A DNA stretch of 64,000 bases from Eutreptiella sp. 'Long Island Sound 2002' (taxonomy: Eukaryota; Euglenozoa; Euglenophyceae; Eutreptiales; Eutreptiaceae). The translations under genes and the position numbers were made by a program. Numbering within the stretch: position 1 is the stretch's first letter; every line of letters begins with the position of its first letter. Positions 21,366-33,822 of this stretch are shown here, piece by piece. The stretch is from positions 181,118,436 to 181,182,435 of the forward strand of contig OZ038379.1 in NCBI GenBank assembly GCA_964036045.1, in the 5' to 3' direction. Under the pieces are notes generated by a model that saw only the letters and a program-made list of their open reading frames with translations, had not been told where the DNA came from and ran no database searches.

Positions 21366-22759
21366 GGGGGGCCCAAAAGAGGGCAGACTTGCTATGTCAC
21401 CCTTGCATTCTCGGGGGTCCCCAACGCCTAGCGCGGGGAGCAAAAGAAAAAAATAGGATTGTGAGTACCCCTAGAGCGGGGGGCAAAATCAAAGGTGGCC
21501 CACAAGTGGGCAAGTTGGCTACATAACCCCTGCCGCCTAGGGGTCCCCACCACTTCAGAGCAGGGGGCAGGGTCAGAGGTGGCCCACAAGTGGGCAAGGT
21601 GGCTACATAACCCCTGCCGCTCGGGGGGTCCCCACCGCTTCCTGACCGGTTCGGAGTGGGGGGCAGAATCCGAAGTGGCCCACAAGTGGGCAAGGTGGCT
21701 ACATAACCCTTGCTGCCTAGGGGGTCCCCACCGCTTTAGAGCGGAGGGCAGAGTCAAAGGTGGCCCACAAGTGGGCAAGGTGGCTACATAACCCCTGCCG
21801 CCTGGGGGGTCCCCACCGCTTCACAGCGGGGGAAAGAGTCCAAGGTGGCCCACAACCGGGCAAGGTGGCCACATAACCCATGCCGCCTGGGGGGTCCCCA
21901 CCGCTTCAGAGCGGGGGGCAGAATCAAAGGTGGTCCACAAGTGGGCAAGGTGGCTACATAACCCCTGCCGCCTGGGGGGGTCCCCACCACCTCACAGTGG
22001 GGGGCAGAATTAGAAGTGGCCCACAAGTGGGCAAGGTGGCTACATAACCCCTGCCGCCTTGGGGGTCCCCACCGCTTTAGAGCGGGGGGCAGAGTCAAAG
22101 GTGGCCCAAAAGTAGGCAAGCTGGCTACATAAACCGTGCCGCCTAGGGGGTCCCCACCGCTTCAGAGCGGGGGGCAGAATCACAAGTGGTCCACAAGTGG
22201 GCAAGGTGGCTACATAACCCCTGCCGCCTGGGGGGTCCCCACCGCCTCAGACCGGGGGGCAGGATCACAAGTGGCCCACAAGTGGGCAAGGTGGCTACAT
22301 TACCCCTGCCACCTAGGGGGTGCCCGGCGCCTGAGAGCGGGGGGCAGAATCAGAAGTGGCCCACAAGTGGGCAAGGTGGCTACATAACCCCTGCCGCCTG
22401 GGGGGTCCCCACCGCTTCACAGCGGGTGGCAGAGTTAGAGGTGGCCCACAAGTGGGCCACGTGGCTACATAACCCTTGCCGACTTGGGGGTCCCCACCGC
22501 TTGTGGCCCACAAGTGGGCAAGGTGGCTACATAACACCTGCCGCCTTGGGGGTCCCCACCGCTTCAGAGCGGGGGGGCAGAGTCAAAGGTGGCCCACAAG
22601 TGGGCAAGGTGGCTACATAACCCCTGCCGCCTAGGGGGTCCCCACCGCCTCAGAGCGGGGGGCAGAATCAGAAGTGGCCCACAAGTGGGCAAGGTGGCTA
22701 CATAACCCCTGCCGCCTGGGGGGTCCCCACCGCTTCAGAGCGGGGGGCAGAATCAGAAG

Positions 22760-23110
22760 GGGCCCACAAGTGGGCAAGGTGGCTACGTAACCCTTGGCGT
22801 CTTGAGGGTCCGCACCGCTTTAGAGCAGCGGGCAGAATCAGAAGTGCCGGACAAGGGGGCAAGGTGGCTACATAACCCCTGCCGCCTGGGGGGTCCCCAC
22901 CGCTTCAGAGCGGGGGGCAGAATCAGAAGTGGCCCACAAGTGGGCAAGGTGGCTACGTAACCCCTGGCGTCTTAAGGGTCCGCACCGCTTTAGAGCAGCG
23001 GGCAGAATCAGAAGTGCCGGACAAGGGGGCAAGGTGGCTACATAACCCCTGCCGCTTGGGGGGTCCCCACCGCTTCAGAGCAGGGGGCAGAATCACAAGT
23101 GGCGGACAAG
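22760..23110. repeat. Dimeric (170-bp) higher-order repeat in satellite
   Basis: A pair of units with the rare variants CCGCACCGCTTTAGAGCAGC and GTGCCGGACAAGGGGGC is repeated 170-180 bp later, so two-unit blocks were copied. Confidence 0.6.
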
Positions 23111-26100
23111 GGGGCAAGCTGGCCACATAACCCCTGCCGCCTGGAGGGTCCCCACCGCTTTAGAGAGGGGGACAGAGTCAAAGGTGGCCAACAAGTGGGC
23201 AAGCTGGCTACATAAACCTTGCCGCCTAGGGGGTCCCCACCGCTGCAAAGCGGGGGGCAGAATCACAAGTGGTCCACAAGTGGGCAAGACGGCTACATAA
23301 CCCCTACCGCCTGGGGGGTCCCCACCGCTTTAGAGCGGGGGGCAGAATCAAAAGTGGCCCACAAGTGGGCAAGGTGGCTACATAACCCCTGCCGCCTTGA
23401 GGGCCCCCACCGCTTCAGAGCAGGGGGCAGAATCAGAAGTGGCCCACAAGTGGGCAAGGTGGCTACATAACCCCTGCCGCCTAGGGGGTCCCCAACGCTT
23501 CAGAGCGGTGGGCAGAGTCAAAGGTGGCCCACAAGTGGGCAAGGTGGCTACATAACCCCTGCCGCCTAGGGAGTCCCCACCGCTTCAGAGCAGTGGGCAG
23601 AGTCAAAGGTGGCCCACAAGTGGGCAAGGTGGCTACATAACCCCTGCCGCATGGGGGGTCCCCACCGCTTCAGAGCGGGGGGAAGAGTCGGAAGTGGCCC
23701 ACAAGTGGGCAAGGTGGCTACATAACCCCTGCCGCCTTGAGGGTCCCCACCGCTTCAGACCGGGGGGCAGAATTAGAGGTGGCCCACAAGTGGGCAAGGT
23801 GGCTACACAACCCTTGCCGCCTTGGGGGTCCCCATCGCTTCAGAGCGGGGGGCAGAGTCAAAGGTGGCCCACAAGGGGGGTGGTCCACAAGTGGGCAAGG
23901 TGGATACGTAACCGCTGCGGCATTGGTGGTCCCCACCGCTTTAGAGTGCGCAGCAGAATCAGAAGTGGCCCACAAGTGGGCAAGGTGGCTACATAACCCC
24001 TGCCGCCTGGGGGGTCCCCAACGCCTCAGAGTGGGGGGCAGAATCCGAAGTGGCCCACAAGTGGGCAAGGTGGCTACATAACCCCTACCGCCTGGGGGGT
24101 CCCCACAGCTGCAGAGTGGGGGAAGAATCAGAAGTGGCCCACAAGTGGGCAAGGTGACTACATAACCCCTGCCGCCTGGGGGGTCCCCACCGCTTCAGAG
24201 CAGGGGGCAGAATCAGAAGTGGCCCACAAGTGGGCAAGGTGACTACATAACCCCTGCCGCCTGGGGGGTCCCCACCGCTTTAGAGCGGGGGGCAGAGTCA
24301 AAGGTGGCCCACAGGTGGGCAAGGTGGCTACATAACCCCTGCCGCCTAGGGGATCCCCACCGCCTTAGAGCGGGGGGTAGAGTCAAAGGTGGCCCACAGG
24401 TGGGCAAGGTGGCTACATAACACCTGCTGCCTAGGGGGTCCCCACCGCTTCAGACCGGGGGGCAGAATCAGAAGTGGCCAACAAGTGGGCAAGCTGGCTA
24501 CATAACCCCTGCCGCCTTGGGGGTACCCCACCGCTTTAGAGCGGGGGGGCAGAATCAGAAGTGGCCCACAAGTGGGCAAGGTGGCTACATAACCCCTGCC
24601 GCCTTGGGGGTCCCCACCGCTTTAGAGCGGGGGACAGAGTCAAAGGTGGTCCACAAGTGGGCAAGCTGGCTACCTAACCCTTGCCGCCTTGGGGGTCCCC
24701 ACCGCTTCAGGGCGGGGGGCAGAGTCAAAGGTGGCCCACAAGTGGGCAAGGTGGCTACATAACCCCTGCTGCCTAGGGGGTCCACACCGCCTCACACCGG
24801 GGGGCAGGATCACAAGTGGCCCACAAGTGGGCAAGGTGGCTACATGACCCCTACCGCCTTGGGGGTCCCCACCGCTTTAGAGCGGGGGGCGGAATCAGAA
24901 ATGCCCCACAAGTGGGCAAGGTGGCTACATAACCCCTGCCGCCTGGGGGGTCCCCACCGCTTCAGAGCGGGGGGCAGAGTCAAAGGTGGCCCACAAGTGG
25001 GCAAGGTGGCTACATAACCCCTGCCGCCTTGGGGGTCCCCACCGCTTCAGAGCGGGGGGCAGAATCAGAAGTGGCCCACAAGTGGGCAAGGTGGCTACAT
25101 AACCCTTGCCGCCTGGGGGGTCCCCACCGCTTCAGAGCAGGGGGCAGAATCAGAAGTGGCCCACAAGTGGGCAAGGTGGCTACATAACCCCTGCCGCCCT
25201 GGGGGTCCACACCGCTTCACAGCGGGGGGCAGAATGAGAAGTGGCCCACAAGTGGGCAAGGTGGCTACATAACCCCTGCCGCCTGGGGGGTGCCCACCGC
25301 TTCAGAGCAGTGGGCAGAGTCAAAGGTGGCCCACAAGTGGGCAAGGTGGCTACATAACCCTTGCCGCCTTAGGGGTCCCCACCGCTTCAGAGCGGGGGGC
25401 AGAATGAGAAGTGGCCCACAAGTGGGCAAGGTGGCTACATAACCCCTGCCGCCTTGGGGGTCCCCACCGCTTCAGAGCGGGGGGCAGAATCAGAAGTGGC
25501 CCACAAGTGGGCAAGGTGGCTACATAACCCCTGCCGCCTTGGGGGTACCCGGCGCTTCAGAGCGGGGGGCAGAATCAGAAGTGGCCCACAAGTGGGCAAG
25601 GTGGCTACATAACCCCTGCCGCCTGGAGAGTCCCCACCGCTTTAGAGCGGGGGGCAGAGTCAGAAGTGGCCCAGAAGTGGGCAAGGTGGCTACATAACCC
25701 CTGCCGCCTTCAGGGTCCCCACCGCTTCAGACCGGGGGGGAGATTCAAAGGTGCCCCACAAGTGGGCAAGGTGGCTACATGACCCTTGCCGCCTTGGGGG
25801 TCCCCACCGCTGCAGAGTGGGGGGCAGAATCAGAAGTGGCCCACAAGTGGGCAAGGTGGCTACATAACCCCTGCCGCGTGGGGGGTCCCCACCGCCTCAG
25901 AGTGGGGGGTAGAATCCGAAGTGGCCAACAAGTGGGCAAGGTGGCTACATAACCCTTGCCGCCTGGGGGGTCCCCACTGCTTTGGAGCGGGGGGCAGAGT
26001 CAAAGGTGGTCCACAAGTGGGCAAGGTGGCTACATAACCCCTGCCGCTTGGGGGGCCCCCACCGCATTAGAGCGGGGGGCAGAGTCAAAGGTGGTCCACA

Positions 26101-29089
26101 AGTGTGCAAGGTGGCTACGTAACACTTGCCGCCTTGGGGGTCCCCACCGCTTTAGAGCGGGGGGCAGAGTCAAGGGTGGCCCACAGGTGGGCAAGGTGAC
26201 TACATAACCCCTGCCGCCTGGGGGGTCCCCACCGCTTCAGAGCAGGGGGTAGAATCAGAAGTGGCCCACAAGTGGGCAAGGTGACTACATAACCCTTGCC
26301 GCCGGGGGGGTCCCCACCGCCTCAAACAAGGGGGCAGAATCAGAAGTGGCCCACAGGTGGGCAAGGTGGCTACATAACCCGTGCTGCCTAGGGGATCCCC
26401 AGCCCTTTAGAGCGGGGGGCAGAATCAGAAGTGGCCCACAAGTGGGCAAGGTGGCTACATAACCCTTGCCACCTGGGGGGTCCCCACCGCTTCAGACCGG
26501 GGGGCCGAATCAGAAGTGGCCCACAGCGGGGGGCAGAGTCAAAGGTGGCCCACAAGTGGGCAAGGTGGCTACACAACCCCTGCCGCCTTGGGGGTCCCCA
26601 CCGCTTTAGAGCGGGGGGCAGAATCGGAAGTGGCCCACAAGTGGGCAAGGTGGCTACATAACCCCTGCCGCCTTGAGGGTCCCCACCGCTTCAGAGCAGT
26701 GGGCAGAGTCAAAGGTGGCCCGCAAGTGGGCAATGTGGCTACATAACCCCTACCGCATTGGGGGTCCCCACCGCTTTAGAGCGGGGGGCGAAGTCAGAGG
26801 TGGCCCACAAGTGGGCAAGGTGGCTACATAACCCTTGCCGCCTGGGGGGTCCCCAACGCTTCAGAGCGGGGGGCAGAATCAGAAGTGGCCCACAAAGGGG
26901 CAAGGTGGCTACATAACCCCTGCCGCCTTGGGGGTTTCCCACCGCTTTAGAGCGGGGGGCAGAGTCAGAAGTGGCCCACAAGTGGGCAAGGTGGCTACAT
27001 AACCCCTGCCGCCTTGAGGGTCCCCACCGCTTCAGTCCGGGGGTAAGAATCAGAGGTGGCCCAGAAGTGGGCAAGGTGGCTACATAACCCTTGCCGCCTT
27101 GGGGGTCCCCACCGCTTCAGAGCGGGGGGCAGAGTCAGAGGTGGTCCACGAGTGGGCAAGGTGGCTACATAACCCCTGCCGCATTGGTGGTCCCCACCGC
27201 TGCAGAGTGAGGGGTAGAATCAGAAGTGGCCCTCAAGTGGGCAAGGGGACTACATAACCCCTGCCGCCTGGGGGGTCCCCACCGCCTCAGAGTGGGGGGC
27301 AGAATCCGAAGTGGCCAACAAGTGGGCAAGGTGGCTACATAACCCCTGCCGCCTTGAGAGCCCCCACCGCTTCAAAGCGCGGGGGAGATTGAGAAGTGGC
27401 CCACAAGTTGGCAAGGTGGCTACATAACCCCTGCCGCCTGGGGGGTCCCCAGCGATTTAGAGCGGGGGGGAGAGTCAAAGGTGGCCCACAAGTGGGCAAG
27501 GTGGCTACATTACCCCTGCCGCCTGGGGGGTCCCCACCGCTTCAAAGCAGGGGGCAGCGTCGGAAGTGGCCCACAAGTGGGCGAGGTGGCTACATAACCC
27601 CTGCCGCCTTGGGGGTCCCCACCGCTTCACAGCGGGGGGCAGAATCAAAGGTGGCCCACAATTGGGCAAGGTGGCTACATAACCCGTGCCGCATTGGGGG
27701 TCCCCACCGCTTTAGAGCGCGGGGTAGATTCATAGGTGGCCCACAAGTGGGCAAGGTGGCTACATAACCCCTGCCGCCTGGGGGGTTCCCACCGCCTCAG
27801 AGCGGGGGGGAGATTCAGAGGTGGCCCACAAGTGGGCAAGGTGGCTACATAACCCTTGCTGCCTTGGGGGTCCCCACCGCTTCAGAGCGGGGGGCAGAGT
27901 CAAAGGTGGCCCACAAGTGGGCAAGCTGGCTACATAACCCCTGCCGCCTGGGGGGTCCCCACCGCTTCAGAATAGGGGGTAGAATCAGAAGTGGCCCACA
28001 AGTGGGCAAGGTGGCTACATAACCCTTGCCGCCTTGGGGGTCCACACCGCTTCAGAGCGGCGGGCAGAGTCAGAGGTGGCCCACAAGTGGGCAAGGTGGC
28101 TACATAACCCTTGCCGTCTCGGGGCTCCCCACCGCTTCAGAGCGGGGGGCAGAATCAGAAGTGGCCCACAAGTGGGCAAGGTGGCTAAATAACCCCTGCC
28201 GCCCTGGGGGTCCCCACCGCTTTAGAGTGGGGGGGAGATTGAGAGGTGGCCCACAAGTGGGCAAGGTGGCTACATAACCCCTGCCAACTTGGGGGTCCCC
28301 ACCGCTTCAGAGCGGGGGGGAGATTCGGAAGCGGCCCACAAGTGGGCAAGGTGGCTACATAACCCGTGCTGCCTTGGGGGTCCCCACCGCTGGAGAGCGG
28401 GGGGCAGAGTCAAAGGTGGCCCACAAGTGGGCAAGCTGGCTACATAGCCCCTGTCGCCTGGGGGGTCCCCACCGCTTCAGAGCTGGGGGTAGAATCAGAA
28501 GTGGCCGACAAGTGGGCAAGGTGGCTACATAACCCCTGCCGCCTTGGGGGTCCACACCGCTTCAGAGCGGGGGGCAGAATCAGATCTAGCCCACAAGTGG
28601 GCAAGGTGGCTACATAACCGCTGCCGCCTTGGGGCTCCCCACTGCTTTAGAGCGGGGGGCAGAATCGGAAGTGGCCCACAAGTGGGCAAGGTGGCTACAT
28701 AACCCCTGTCGCCTGGGGGGTCCCCACCGCTTCAGAGCAGGGGGTAGAATCAGAAGTGGCCCACAAGTGGGCAAGGTGGCTACATAACCCCTGCCGCCTT
28801 GGGGGTCCACACCGCTTTAGAGCGGGGGGCAGAATCAGAAGTGGCCCACAAAGGGGCAAGGTGGCTACATAACCTTTGCCGCCCTGGGGGTCCCCACCGC
28901 TGCAGAGCGGGGGGCTGAATCAGAGGTGGCCCACAAGTGGGCAAGGTGGCTACATAACCCTTGCCGTCTCGGGGGTCCCCACCGCTTCAGACCGGGGGGC
29001 ACAATCAGAGGTGGCCCACAGGTGGGCAAGGTGGCTACATAACCCTTGCCGCCTTGGGGGTCCCCACCGCTTTAGAGCGGGGGGCAGAG

Positions 29090-29712
29090 TCAAAGGTGGC
29101 CCACAAGCGGGCAAGGTGGCTGCATAACCCCTGCCGCTTGGGGGGTCCCCACCGCTTCAAAGCGGGGCGAAGAATCAGAGGTGGCCCACAAGTGGGCAAG
29201 GTGGCTACATAACCCTTGCCGCCTGGGGGGTCCCCACCGCTTCAGAGCAGGGGGCAGAATCAAAGGTGGCCCACAAGTGGGCAAGGTGGCTACATAACCC
29301 TTGCCGCCTGGGGGGTCCCGAGCGCTTCAGAGCGGGGGGCAGAGTCAGAAGTGGCCCACAAGTGGGCAAGGTGGCTACACAACCCCTGCCGCCTAGGGGG
29401 TCCCCAGCGCTTCAGAGCGTGGGGCGGAATCAGAGGTGGCCCACAAGTCGGCAAGGTGGCTACATAACCCTTGCCGCCTTGAGGGTCCCCACCGCTTCAG
29501 AGCGGGGGGCAGAGTCAGAAGTGGCCCACAAGTGGGCAAGGTGGCTGCATAACCCCTGCCGCCTGGGGGGTGCCCACCGCTTCAAAGCGGGGCGAAGAAT
29601 CAGAGGTGGCCCACAAGTGGGCAAGGTGGCTACATAACCCCTGCCGCCTGGGGGGTCGCCACCGCTTCAGAGCGGGGGGCAGAATCAGAAAGGGCCCACA
29701 AGTGGGCAAGGT
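29090..29712. repeat. Five-unit (425-bp) higher-order repeat in satellite
   Basis: Rare variants such as AAAGCGGGGCGAAGAATCAG recur 425 bp apart (29160 and 29585), exactly five units, showing a recent segmental copy at the right end of the array. Confidence 0.65.
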
Positions 29713-29719
29713 GGCTACC

Positions 29720-29933
29720 TAGTAACCTAGTAAAAACAGAAACTTTTTTTTACCAGGTTCCGAAACCTAGTAAAAAAAACCTTTTCTTTTACCAGGTTCC
29801 GAAACCTAGTAAACAAAACTTTTTTTTTTTACTAGGTTCCCAATACCTAGTAAAAACTAGTGAACCTAGTAAGCTGTTACCTCGTGAAAATTTTTTTTAA
29901 AATTTCTTTTTACTAGGTTTCACTACAGACCCC
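29720..29933. repeat. MULE 1 right terminal block
   Basis: Several AACCTAGTA words in both orientations between T- and A-runs, ending ACTAGGTTTCACTACAGACC. Inverted counterpart of 17674-17850. Confidence 0.8.
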
Positions 29934-29942
29934 TGTTGTCGC
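29934..29942. repeat. Target-site duplication, right (MULE 1)
   Basis: TGTTGTCGC, identical to 17665-17673. Confidence 0.85.
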
Positions 29943-30034
29943 ATGCATGGTGCGCGCACGATGCGGACAGGGTTCCATGTGTTTGGAATGTTCACCCACC
30001 TTTTACCCCGTTGAACGGCCCCCACAGAACCACA

Positions 30035-30165
30035 CCCAGGGTCCCAATTTCTGCACCCCGCGGCCCTTGCTGGCATACTAGGAATTCTTAATTTTTAGTC
30101 TAATGCTTGTCACAGGTCCCAGCGTTCCAATTTCTGCACCTTGCTAGCCCTCGCTGGCCAGGGAC
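30035..30165. repeat. Dispersed repeat with internal duplication (copy 1)
   Basis: Two copies of a CCCAATTTCTGCACC block around TTAATTTTTAGTCTAATGCT. The same arrangement recurs at 46445-46575. Confidence 0.65.
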
Positions 30166-31884
30166 AAGCTGGGGCAACTCTGATTCAGGCGTTCTGGATC
30201 TGGGGAACGAACAATACCCTAAAAAATGCACGGTGCGCGCATGGTTCATGCAAGTCCCCCAAGGGCTTCAAAGGTGGACCATTTCTTGGAGAAGCTGTTC
30301 AACTACCTGACATGGTGCGCACGCAGTGCACGCACTCCCTCCAAGGTCCAATTCGCTTGAGGCTGGGCCCAGCAAGCAACACAATCACAAGACTTGGACT
30401 CAGAAATTGATATCAGCTCATGCCACAAAGGAGTGTAAGGTTCCCGACGAAAGGTGCCAAACGTTGGGCATTATCCATGCAACAAGCAATTCGTTGGCTG
30501 TTGCTTTCGGTCCGTCCCCAATTTGCATTGAAGTCGTTGGGCACATCACAATGATCCCACGATACCCGAAAGAGGATGGGTGTTCCTTGGGTGTTCCAAT
30601 CACAGCCCTCCAAAATCATGAAGCACCCCAGTGACATGCATGGTAGGTGATAGACATGTGCCATGGACGCGTTTGGGTGCCACAGTTCAAACGTGGAATT
30701 TTGCCCAATCCAGCATGCAAGATCATGCTGAATGGGTGATCAACATGAATAGTCGCCACACCATATGAAAGGCATGCTTAAGCAATGCTAAGGGCTTCAA
30801 AACCCAAACTAGCCTTAGCTCACCAGTCTGAAGCAAATATCATCGGAAATAATTCGAAATCTGCCAAATCCCGCCACCATGGCAGGTGCAAAGCACAGGG
30901 CCATCTTGCAAAACGTGTGAAAGGATTTCCAGTCCCACTGCTTCTTTCCGCCCTATTGGCCCACTTAACTCCAGTCCCATGCCTCCAAACACGTTGATGG
31001 CTTGGCATAGTGTGCAGATAGAGCGGCCCACGCCTTCAATCTCCTCCACCGAAGGGCGTCACCACAGGGTGGTGACGCCCATGAACACCATAACTAGCCA
31101 TGAAAGTTTGGGAGGGGTCAGATCCCATTGACTTCTCACTTGGCTGTCCAGGTGAGGTAGGTTGCATGAATTGATTCATGATGTTGCGGATCTATCCACT
31201 TAATATTTGGTGAGGCGGCTGGGTCCCGATCCTTAACGCCCTTAAATTGGCAATACTCGCGCCCATCTGTGTGGTTCACCTCAAGCACTATGCCCTTTGT
31301 GAGCTGCTGTCTGCAGATTGTGTGAAGGTGAGGGACCAAGGGAAGGTGAGCAACAATAGTCAAATTGAGGAAATACCAATTGTTTCAAATGAGCCCTTTT
31401 TTCCCTCAGCAAACCATTTCAGCAAAAACTGAGTAGTAAGTGGAGTAAGGTGACAATATCAGTCCCCCAAGGTACCAAGGAGCCTAGCAACTCTCATGGG
31501 GTGTTGGCTGGTGTGTTTGGCAAGAGCGACGGTTCTCCACACAATTATTTGAGGGTGTTTCTATCAATCCGGCTGGTTGCAATTTTTGTTTGTGTCATGT
31601 TGTTCAATCTGTTCATCAAGCTCCCAGTTTGGTCCAGTTGGGCAATGGATTATCCCCCAATCAATGGCGAAGATCTTACTTTTTTTTTTTTGACGAAGCT
31701 GCAATAGTTCTGCAATAGTTCTGCAGCAGTACCAGTCAATCTCGGGATCTAAGTACACTCTCAGAACATACCATAGCTTCTTCCCCCGTCAAGGACGGGG
31801 ATCAAGGATGACAAAGAAGGAGCAACTGATATTCCTACCTTGAGTATACCTGCAGAGGGACCAATCAAGGCGAATATCTTACTT
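30166..31884. other. No recognised gene
   Basis: Minus-strand frames at 30413-30664, 30840-31049 and 31136-31363 have fairly natural composition (for example INVFGGMGLELSG, KGIVLEVNHTDGREYC), but no family is recognised and each is short. They may be remains of an old element. Confidence 0.35.
31054..31080. repeat. Perfect 12-bp-arm hairpin
   Basis: GGGCGTCACCAC, loop AGG, GTGGTGACGCCC. It lies alone in unremarkable sequence; role unknown. Confidence 0.75.
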
Positions 31885-32065
31885 TTTGTGGGAGAGGGTT
31901 GGGAGAGGGTGGGAGAGGAATGGGAGAGGGTGGGAGAGGGTTGGGAGAGGGTGGGAGAGGGTTGGGAGAGGGTTAGGAGAGGGAGGCAAAGGGTTGAAAG
32001 AAGGTGGGCAAGGGTTGGGAGAGGGTGGGAGACGGTTGCGAGAGGGTGGGAGAGGGTTGGGAGGC
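31885..32065. repeat. G-rich minisatellite
   Basis: Tandem GGGAGAGGGTTG / GGGAGAGGGT units, about 13 copies, strongly G-rich on the plus strand and capable of G-quadruplex formation. Confidence 0.85.
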
Positions 32066-33757
32066 TGGTCATCAAAAGACGGATAGAACCGGCTTTCGGG
32101 GGCAATAAAATGCAGTCTTCTACCCCCCATGAGCACAGCATGGTCCATTCACGGCATCCAACCAGAATCCTGGGTGGGGACGTGGGATACTCGATGTGTA
32201 CCTAGTTGAAGATGCACCGCTGCATTCACAGGGATGCCCCACCGGAGTCCGTGCCGCGCGGCAAAGAGACAGATGAAATGTGCCACACCCTCAAGGCAGC
32301 AACGGCCATTCTCCGTGTAGCGGGGAGGGGAAAATTGGGAACAGGCGAAATTTGAAATGGCAAAATTGGGCACAACAAAAATGTGCCAAATTATGCTACG
32401 GTATTTGAAGGTCCAACCCATTTTTCTGGGTGTCATTTTTTGCCCTCTTGGCATGCACATTTCGATTCTGCCCAACAACAAGCATCCAGAAGCCTCCAAG
32501 AGACAAGAGCAACCATACACGCAACCATCTAGAAGCAACCGCAACCAACAAAAGGCCCATAGGAAATAAAAACCACCATTCACGTCTATACTTCTTCTTG
32601 TGCCACATTCTGGGATTTTGTACCAATTTTTTTGCAGCGGAATTTAAGAATTAGTGTCAAATTTTCTCTGCATCAAAATTTGCAAATTCCTAATTTTCCT
32701 CTTCCTGGTAGTTTGATGGAACGGGAATTCACCTGCCTTTGATTGTTGTAGACACGGCGTTTGCCCTTTGATGTACTTCGTGTCGTTGCCCCCCTACCCC
32801 TCATCTCAATGGACCCGCCCCTCTCGAAGGCGGAAACATGGCCTAGGCGATTTATATGGGGGGGTGATGGTGCCAATTGTGGCTCGGCAGTGTTCAGAAA
32901 TTACATGTATCCAGTGGCCCCATGAGGGAGTTCTGTGACGGAGCAAAAGTTCAAACAAGTCCACTGTCCATGGACCCATTGCAACCATCCCGCCATCCCG
33001 ACCCATCTTGTGCCAACTGGCGTCAAAAGGTGTCGGCACCCACCGGCAATGGCCAACATTGTGTACCCCCAATTTTGTTGCGGACACCTGGGTGTGCCCA
33101 TATGCGGGCCCAGCATCTGCCTCAATCGCCCGGTGAACTCACAGGTTGTACCTCTTGCAAATGAATGGTTGCCCCCTCGCCCCCAGGCCCCTTGAATAGT
33201 CCTTCCCAGAACACGCGACGGTGCCCCCCCAGCCCAGCCCCCACCCCCCAGGGGGGATCATCACCAAAGAACAACACCCCCTTGCCCCCTCTCGGGGTGA
33301 GGACTATGCGCTCAGACCCAAACCTGCCCTTTCCATTGCAACTAGGTAGTCACCAGAGGAAAATTTGAGGAGAAATTTTCTCTTTGGGGCCATGGACCTT
33401 TGGGCGAGTTACAGTGCCCGCCCCATTGCCCACCTCCCGCGTGGGGGACTGTGCAAGGGGTCTGCGGCCATGAGCAACGGAGACTGAGCTCGCACATACC
33501 CCCGTGACACAGGTATATGGTCATAGCCACGACTCTTAGTACATTGTTTTGACTTGCTGCACTGCAGCGCAAACCAGATCAGTGCCAAATGTTGCCTTCA
33601 GTTCGCCGCACAAGACGGCCATCGAATGTTCCATGGGCTGTCCGGGTAAGCTCACCCCCCTCCCAAAGGCACTGGTTAGCCTTGAACCATGCCCTCAGGT
33701 GTACGACCCACCACCTTCCATCATAGGACAGACAAAAGCGACGGCTCAGTGGCAGGC
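32066..33757. other. No gene seen
   Basis: Mixed unique sequence with short A/T- and C-rich patches. No frame has a recognisable domain. Confidence 0.4.
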
Positions 33758-33822
33758 CGACAGGGGTTCGAACTCATGATCCGTGGCGTGTGCGTGCAGT
33801 GCATGTGTGGTATGCTACGTTG
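33758..33822 (-). repeat. tRNA-like (SINE-type) sequence
   Basis: The minus strand has TAGCATACC (A-box-like) and AGTTCGAACCC (B box). Spacing and the GCATACC..ATGCAC pattern resemble the copy at 5648-5728. Confidence 0.4.

Larger units (their letters stand above)
21366..29719. repeat. 85-bp satellite array inside MULE 1 (about 97 units)
   Basis: The consensus unit is 85 bp. Each unit has three short palindromes: GCCCACAAGTGGGC, GGGGTCCCC and CCGCTTCAGAGCGG. Units differ mostly by single bases, and the first (21366-21480) is the most divergent. Some are truncated between repeated words (about 22495, 23875, 26520). Because 85 is not a multiple of 3, each unit shifts frame, and three units make 255 bp. 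This explains the many 83-codon open frames, which are not genes. The array ends directly at the transposon's right terminal block. Confidence 0.95.
17674..29933. mobile_element. 12.3-kb Mutator-like element with internal satellite (MULE 1)
   Basis: The left end GGGCATTTGGTGAAACCTAG and the inverted right end (GGGTCTGTAGTGAAACCTAG read inward) match at 14 of 20 positions. They are flanked by the 9-bp duplication TGTTGTCGC. Inside each end is an A/T-rich block with many copies of AACCTAGTA in both orientations. The body holds, left to right, a tRNA-like module, a minus-strand transposase/Ulp1-like gene broken by frameshifts, and about 8.3 kb of 85-bp satellite. The shorter copy at 58535-61290 has the same order. 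The matching target duplication across 12.3 kb argues that the whole block inserted or grew as one element. Confidence 0.85.

Noticed and set aside
21366-29719. Dozens of 66-, 83- and 123-codon open frames on both strands of the satellite
   Set aside because: They arise because three 85-bp units make 255 bp, and stops recur with that period. No start context, no conservation beyond the DNA repeat, no domain.
21366-29719. Regularly spaced palindromic repeats that might suggest a CRISPR-like array
   Set aside because: There are no unique spacers: the whole 85-bp unit is repeated head to tail, in a eukaryotic transposon, without cas genes.
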